Position numbers and translations under genes: made by a program. From Firmicutes bacterium UBA5486 (GTDB taxonomy: Bacteria > Bacillota > UBA4882 > UBA10575), in assembly GCA_002427045.1 (NCBI GenBank), contig DIPO01000059.1:51247-115246 (forward strand): DNA of 64,000 bases, written 5' to 3'. The notes under the pieces were generated by a model. It saw only the letters and a list, made by a program, of their open reading frames with translations, did not search any database and had not been told where the DNA came from. Of this stretch, positions 63,945 through 64,000 are shown piece by piece. Within the stretch, counting starts at the first letter, position 1, and each line of letters opens with the position of its first letter.

Positions 63945-64000
63945 TAAAGCTTTTTGCGTTGTGTCCTTTTTAAAAGGTCCCAACACAATATATAGTGTTG
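63945..64000. repeat. Reverse copy of the 37743 repeat block
   Basis: AAAGCTTTTTGCGTTGTGTCC and the palindrome CAACACAATATATAGTGTTG are the reverse complement of 37743-37800. Runs off the window edge. Confidence 0.6.

Overview
The window looks like chromosomal DNA of a spore-forming, clostridia-like Firmicute. Evidence: AGGAGG-type ribosome binding sites with frequent GTG/TTG starts, the dnaG-rpoD pair followed by a Nif3/YqfO gene, the tepA-ylzJ-spoIIIE neighbourhood, a CgeB-family spore glycosyltransferase and ECF transporters. Three further proteins suggest an outer membrane: a probable beta-barrel ending in Phe (41111-42313), a large secreted beta-rich protein (60832-63912) and a lipoprotein beside the first. 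A diderm Firmicute lineage (Halanaerobiia-, Limnochordia- or Hydrogenispora-like) fits best, but no rRNA or ribosomal protein is present to prove it.

Layout. 1-4.8 kb: lon and mutS2. 4.9-5.3 kb: tRNA-Gly, tRNA-Cys and tRNA-Leu between a sigma-A-like promoter and a terminator. 5.5-8.7 kb: uxaB-uxaA, hexuronate (galacturonate branch) degradation. 8.8-27.4 kb: a long surface-polysaccharide/glycoprotein island with about nine glycosyltransferases, an FkbM methyltransferase, UDP-glucose dehydrogenase and a UDP-xylose synthase-type enzyme, a nucleotidylyltransferase, a CgeB homologue, a clostripain-type peptidase and several small secretion-signal-less proteins of unknown fold. I read this as glycosylation of a spore-surface or similar protein layer. 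27.9-40.9 kb: housekeeping genes (tepA, ylzJ, Na/Pi symporter, spoIIIE/ftsK, rodZ-like, dnaG, rpoD, two tRNAs, nif3-like, two zinc-ribbon proteins, a rhomboid-like membrane protein). 41.1-46.4 kb: envelope proteins, a stand-alone LigD-type polymerase and an aldo/keto reductase with ferredoxin domain.

46.4-60.7 kb holds the most interesting system: a GntR/HutC regulator followed by an ECF importer (S component, fused A1-A2 ATPase, T component), a DhnA/FbaB-type aldolase, a zinc alcohol dehydrogenase, a PfkB kinase, an ADP-ribosylglycohydrolase-family enzyme, two lipoproteins (one a phosphodiesterase of the alkaline phosphatase superfamily), an NCS1 permease, an FGGY kinase and an iron alcohol dehydrogenase. 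Its core (aldolase, ARH-family hydrolase, PfkB kinase, GntR regulator, nucleoside-type transporter) matches the gene set of the poorly understood E. coli fbaB-yegTUVW region, suggesting a scavenging pathway for a nucleoside- or ribosyl-like compound.

Several dispersed repeat families fill the intergenic gaps: a 43-nt hairpin core found five times, MITE-like elements with ends resembling GGAATTGCATAATTACC, tandem/inverted GACGAG-type repeats, and a GTAGCC..GGCTAC motif. They account for most of the long non-coding stretches.
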